Assembly (NCBI GenBank): GCA_011250595.1
Contig: JAANMP010000006.1
Coordinates: forward strand, 1 to 64,000
Direction of reading: 5' to 3'
DNA from: Bacillus sp. MM2020_1
GTDB taxonomy: Bacteria; Bacillota; Bacilli; Bacillales; Cytobacillaceae
DNA length: 64,000 bases
The position numbers and the translations under genes are program-made. Positions within the stretch are counted from its first letter, which is position 1; each line of letters begins with the position of its first letter. This document shows, in pieces, positions 62,542 through 64,000 of this stretch. The notes under the pieces were generated by a model that searched no databases, had not been told where the DNA came from, and saw nothing but the letters and a program-made list of their open reading frames with translations.

Positions 62542-62620
62542 ATCAGCGAAAAAATTTAGCCTATCAGCGAATTTTCTATTTTATCAGCGAATTCCGCGAG
62601 TCTATCGGCGATCAGCGAAT
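62542..62620. repeat. 21-bp phased array D, core ATCAGCGA, inside the arc operon
   Basis: Cores start at 62542, 62563, 62583 and 62604 (ATCGGCGA), spaced 21, 20 and 21 bp, with an extra copy at 62611. It lies in the 199-bp gap between arcB and the M20 peptidase gene. A GC-rich inverted repeat without a T run (about 62638-62676) sits between the array and arcB and may stabilise the arcAB mRNA. Confidence 0.8.
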
Positions 62621-62687
62621 CCAAATTTTTAAGTAGAGGGAGAAGACACGCCAAGCGTGCGCTCCTCCCACTCGCCTCAGATAACGC

Positions 62688-63698
62688 TTATTCTAAATGT
62701 CCAAGTGTTGCCGCCATTACTGCTTTAATGGTGTGCATTCTGTTCTCTGCTTGTTCAAATACCTTTGAATGTTCGCTCCGGAAAACTTCATCCGTTACTT
62801 CCATCTCAGGGATTTCGTGTTTTAAATACATATCCTTGCCGTAGGTGGTTTCTAGATCATGGAAAGCAGGCAGGCAATGTAGGAAAATCATCCGGTTGTT
62901 GCCAGTCTTTTTCACCATGTCCATCGTGACTTTATATGGAGTAAGAAGGGCAATCCTTTCAGCGAACTTATCTTCTTCGCCCATGGACACCCATACATCT
63001 GTATAAATCACGTCTGCTCCGGCAACACCTTCATCGACGTTGCTCGTCACAGTCACATGGCCGCCGGACTTTTCCGCGAGGCCCTGAGCCAATTCCACAA
63101 TCTCTGGAGCCGGGAACAACGATTCAGGAGCGCAGATACGGACGTCCATCCCAACGAGTGCTCCGCCAACAAGCAAGCTGTTGGCTACATTATTTCTACC
63201 ATCACCAACATAAACAAATTTAATTCCTTCTAAGCGTCCAAAGTTTTCTTTTACCGTTAAGAAGTCAGCAAGTGTTTGCGTTGGATGCCATAATTCGGTC
63301 AAGCCATTCCAGACCGGAACACCGGAATGTTCAGCCAATATTTCGACCTTATTATGTTCAAAGCCGCGGAACTCAATGCCGTCAAACATCCGGCCTAATA
63401 CTTTTGCCGTATCCTCAATCGATTCTTTTTTTCCAAGCTGGATGTCATCTTTCCCTAAATATTCCGGGTGGGCCCCTAAATCAATACAGGCAACCGTGAA
63501 GGCGCAGCGAGTGCGTGTAGATGGTTTTTCAAACAAAAGGGCAATGTTCTTGCCCGCCAAATGGCGGTGGGGAATGCCGTGTTTTTTCTCATCCTTTAAT
63601 TGCATCGCTAAATCAATTAAATAAACGAACTCTTCTTTTGAAAAATCCTTTTCACATAGAAAGCTTTTTCCATATAATTTAGGCACAGTTAGTAACAT
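62688..63698 (-). CDS. arcB: Ornithine carbamoyltransferase, catabolic
   Basis: A 336-residue enzyme that in this pathway phosphorolyses citrulline to ornithine and carbamoyl phosphate. The carbamoyl-phosphate site [12 protein letters not shown] is near residue 55, the ornithine/proton loop is [10 protein letters not shown], and the C-terminal [14 protein letters not shown] is present. ATG 63698 is used, 10 bases after AAGGAG; the TTG at 63707 adjoins the RBS. Location after arcA indicates the catabolic isozyme. Confidence 0.94.
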   Translation of the reverse strand: MLLTVPKLYGKSFLCEKDFSKEEFVYLIDLAMQLKDEKKHGIPHRHLAGKNIALLFEKPSTRTRCAFTVACIDLGAHPEYLGKDDIQLGKKESIEDTAKVLGRMFDGIEFRGFEHNKVEILAEHSGVPVWNGLTELWHPTQTLADFLTVKENFGRLEGIKFVYVGDGRNNVANSLLVGGALVGMDVRICAPESLFPAPEIVELAQGLAEKSGGHVTVTSNVDEGVAGADVIYTDVWVSMGEEDKFAERIALLTPYKVTMDMVKKTGNNRMIFLHCLPAFHDLETTYGKDMYLKHEIPEMEVTDEVFRSEHSKVFEQAENRMHTIKAVMAATLGHLE

Positions 63699-63723
63699 CG
63701 TAATCAATCTCCTTTTTATAATA

Positions 63724-64000
63724 TTATTTATTTAAATCTTCCCGTACGATTGGCATGCTCATGCAGCGCGGGCCCCCACGGCCGCGGGATAATTCCGAGC
63801 TTAAAATTTCAATAACCTCCATGCCGTGCTGGCGCAATAAATCATTGGAGATATAGTTTCGGTCATAGGTAACAACAACTCCTGGGGCAATCGCTAAGGT
63901 ATTTGAACCATCATTCCATTGTTCGCGGGATGCAGCAATTTCATCGCCGCCGCCGCAAGGAATTAAGACCAGCTCATTCAAACCTAAAACCTCTTTCAGC
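63724..64000 (-). CDS. arcA: Arginine deiminase, C-terminal part (cut by the window end)
   Basis: The last 91 codons of arcA, continuing beyond base 64000. Conserved elements are [39 protein letters not shown] and the catalytic cysteine loop [12 protein letters not shown]. The enzyme hydrolyses arginine to citrulline and ammonia. It is the first gene seen of the arcA-arcB-M20-arcD-arcC operon; promoter and regulators lie outside the window. Confidence 0.95.
   Translation of the reverse strand, partial: LKEVLGLNELVLIPCGGGDEIAASREQWNDGSNTLAIAPGVVVTYDRNYISNDLLRQHGMEVIEILSSELSRGRGGPRCMSMPIVREDLNK

Overview
The window looks like a chromosomal segment of a low-GC, endospore-former-type Bacillaceae (Bacillus / Neobacillus-like). 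Gene content and order follow the Bacillus subtilis yv* region closely: csbA-uvrB-uvrA, yvlA-yvlB-yvlD, hprK-lgt-yvoD-ppaX-yvoF, hisZGDBHAFI, yvcD-trxB-yvcI-rapZ-yvcK-whiA-crh, clpP, tRNA-Arg, sigL/rpoN, cggR-gap-pgk-tpiA-gpmI-eno, secG-est-rnr-smpB-ssrA. The species is inference; no rRNA is present.

Layout. 1-7.9 kb is a metal/metalloid resistance island: ArsR-type operators, a tiny Cys-rich protein and an ArsI C-As lyase; a leftward Tat-exported multicopper oxidase / ZIP transporter / TatA operon; a divergent cadC-cadA-CDF operon with two CadC operators bracketing its promoter; and a frameshifted second ZIP gene. 8-10.2 kb holds the pantothenate symporter pair and csbA. 10.2-21.6 kb is DNA repair, envelope stress and HPr-kinase/lipoprotein genes. 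21.8-25.8 kb is a large secreted two-domain nucleotidase. 26.3-32.9 kb is a complete histidine operon. 33-40 kb is the trxB-rapZ-yvcK-whiA-crh cluster. 40-50 kb contains CtsR-controlled clpP, tRNA-Arg(CCG), sigma-54 and the glycolytic operon under CggR. 50-54.3 kb is secG-est-rnr-smpB. 54.3-55.6 kb is a tmRNA gene split by a group I intron, with a convergent LAGLIDADG endonuclease gene. 55.8-57.9 kb is an iron-storage encapsulin operon (IMEF cargo, shell, targeted ferredoxin), followed by a Fur-box-controlled gene of unknown function. 58.6-64 kb is a leftward arginine deiminase operon (arcA partial, arcB, M20 peptidase, YfcC-type transporter, arcC).

Most unusual points. (1) cadA carries an in-frame UGA exactly at the first cysteine of the HMA-domain CXXC motif; the frame is intact on both sides and a bacterial-SECIS-like hairpin follows, so a selenocysteine-containing cadmium ATPase is a serious possibility next to a simple nonsense mutation. 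(2) The tmRNA T-loop is interrupted by a compact group I intron of about 277 nt, and a homing endonuclease lies outside it, convergent and sharing the terminator. (3) Six intergenic arrays with at least three different core motifs (GGCGGAAT, ATCAGCGA, CTTACTACAT, TGGCACRTAA) all keep a 21-bp register. (4) The 13-bp near-palindrome GGTGTCAGGCACC recurs in intergenic and coding DNA.

Starts were chosen from ribosome-binding-site spacing and remembered family N-termini. All family assignments come from reading motifs, not from database searches.
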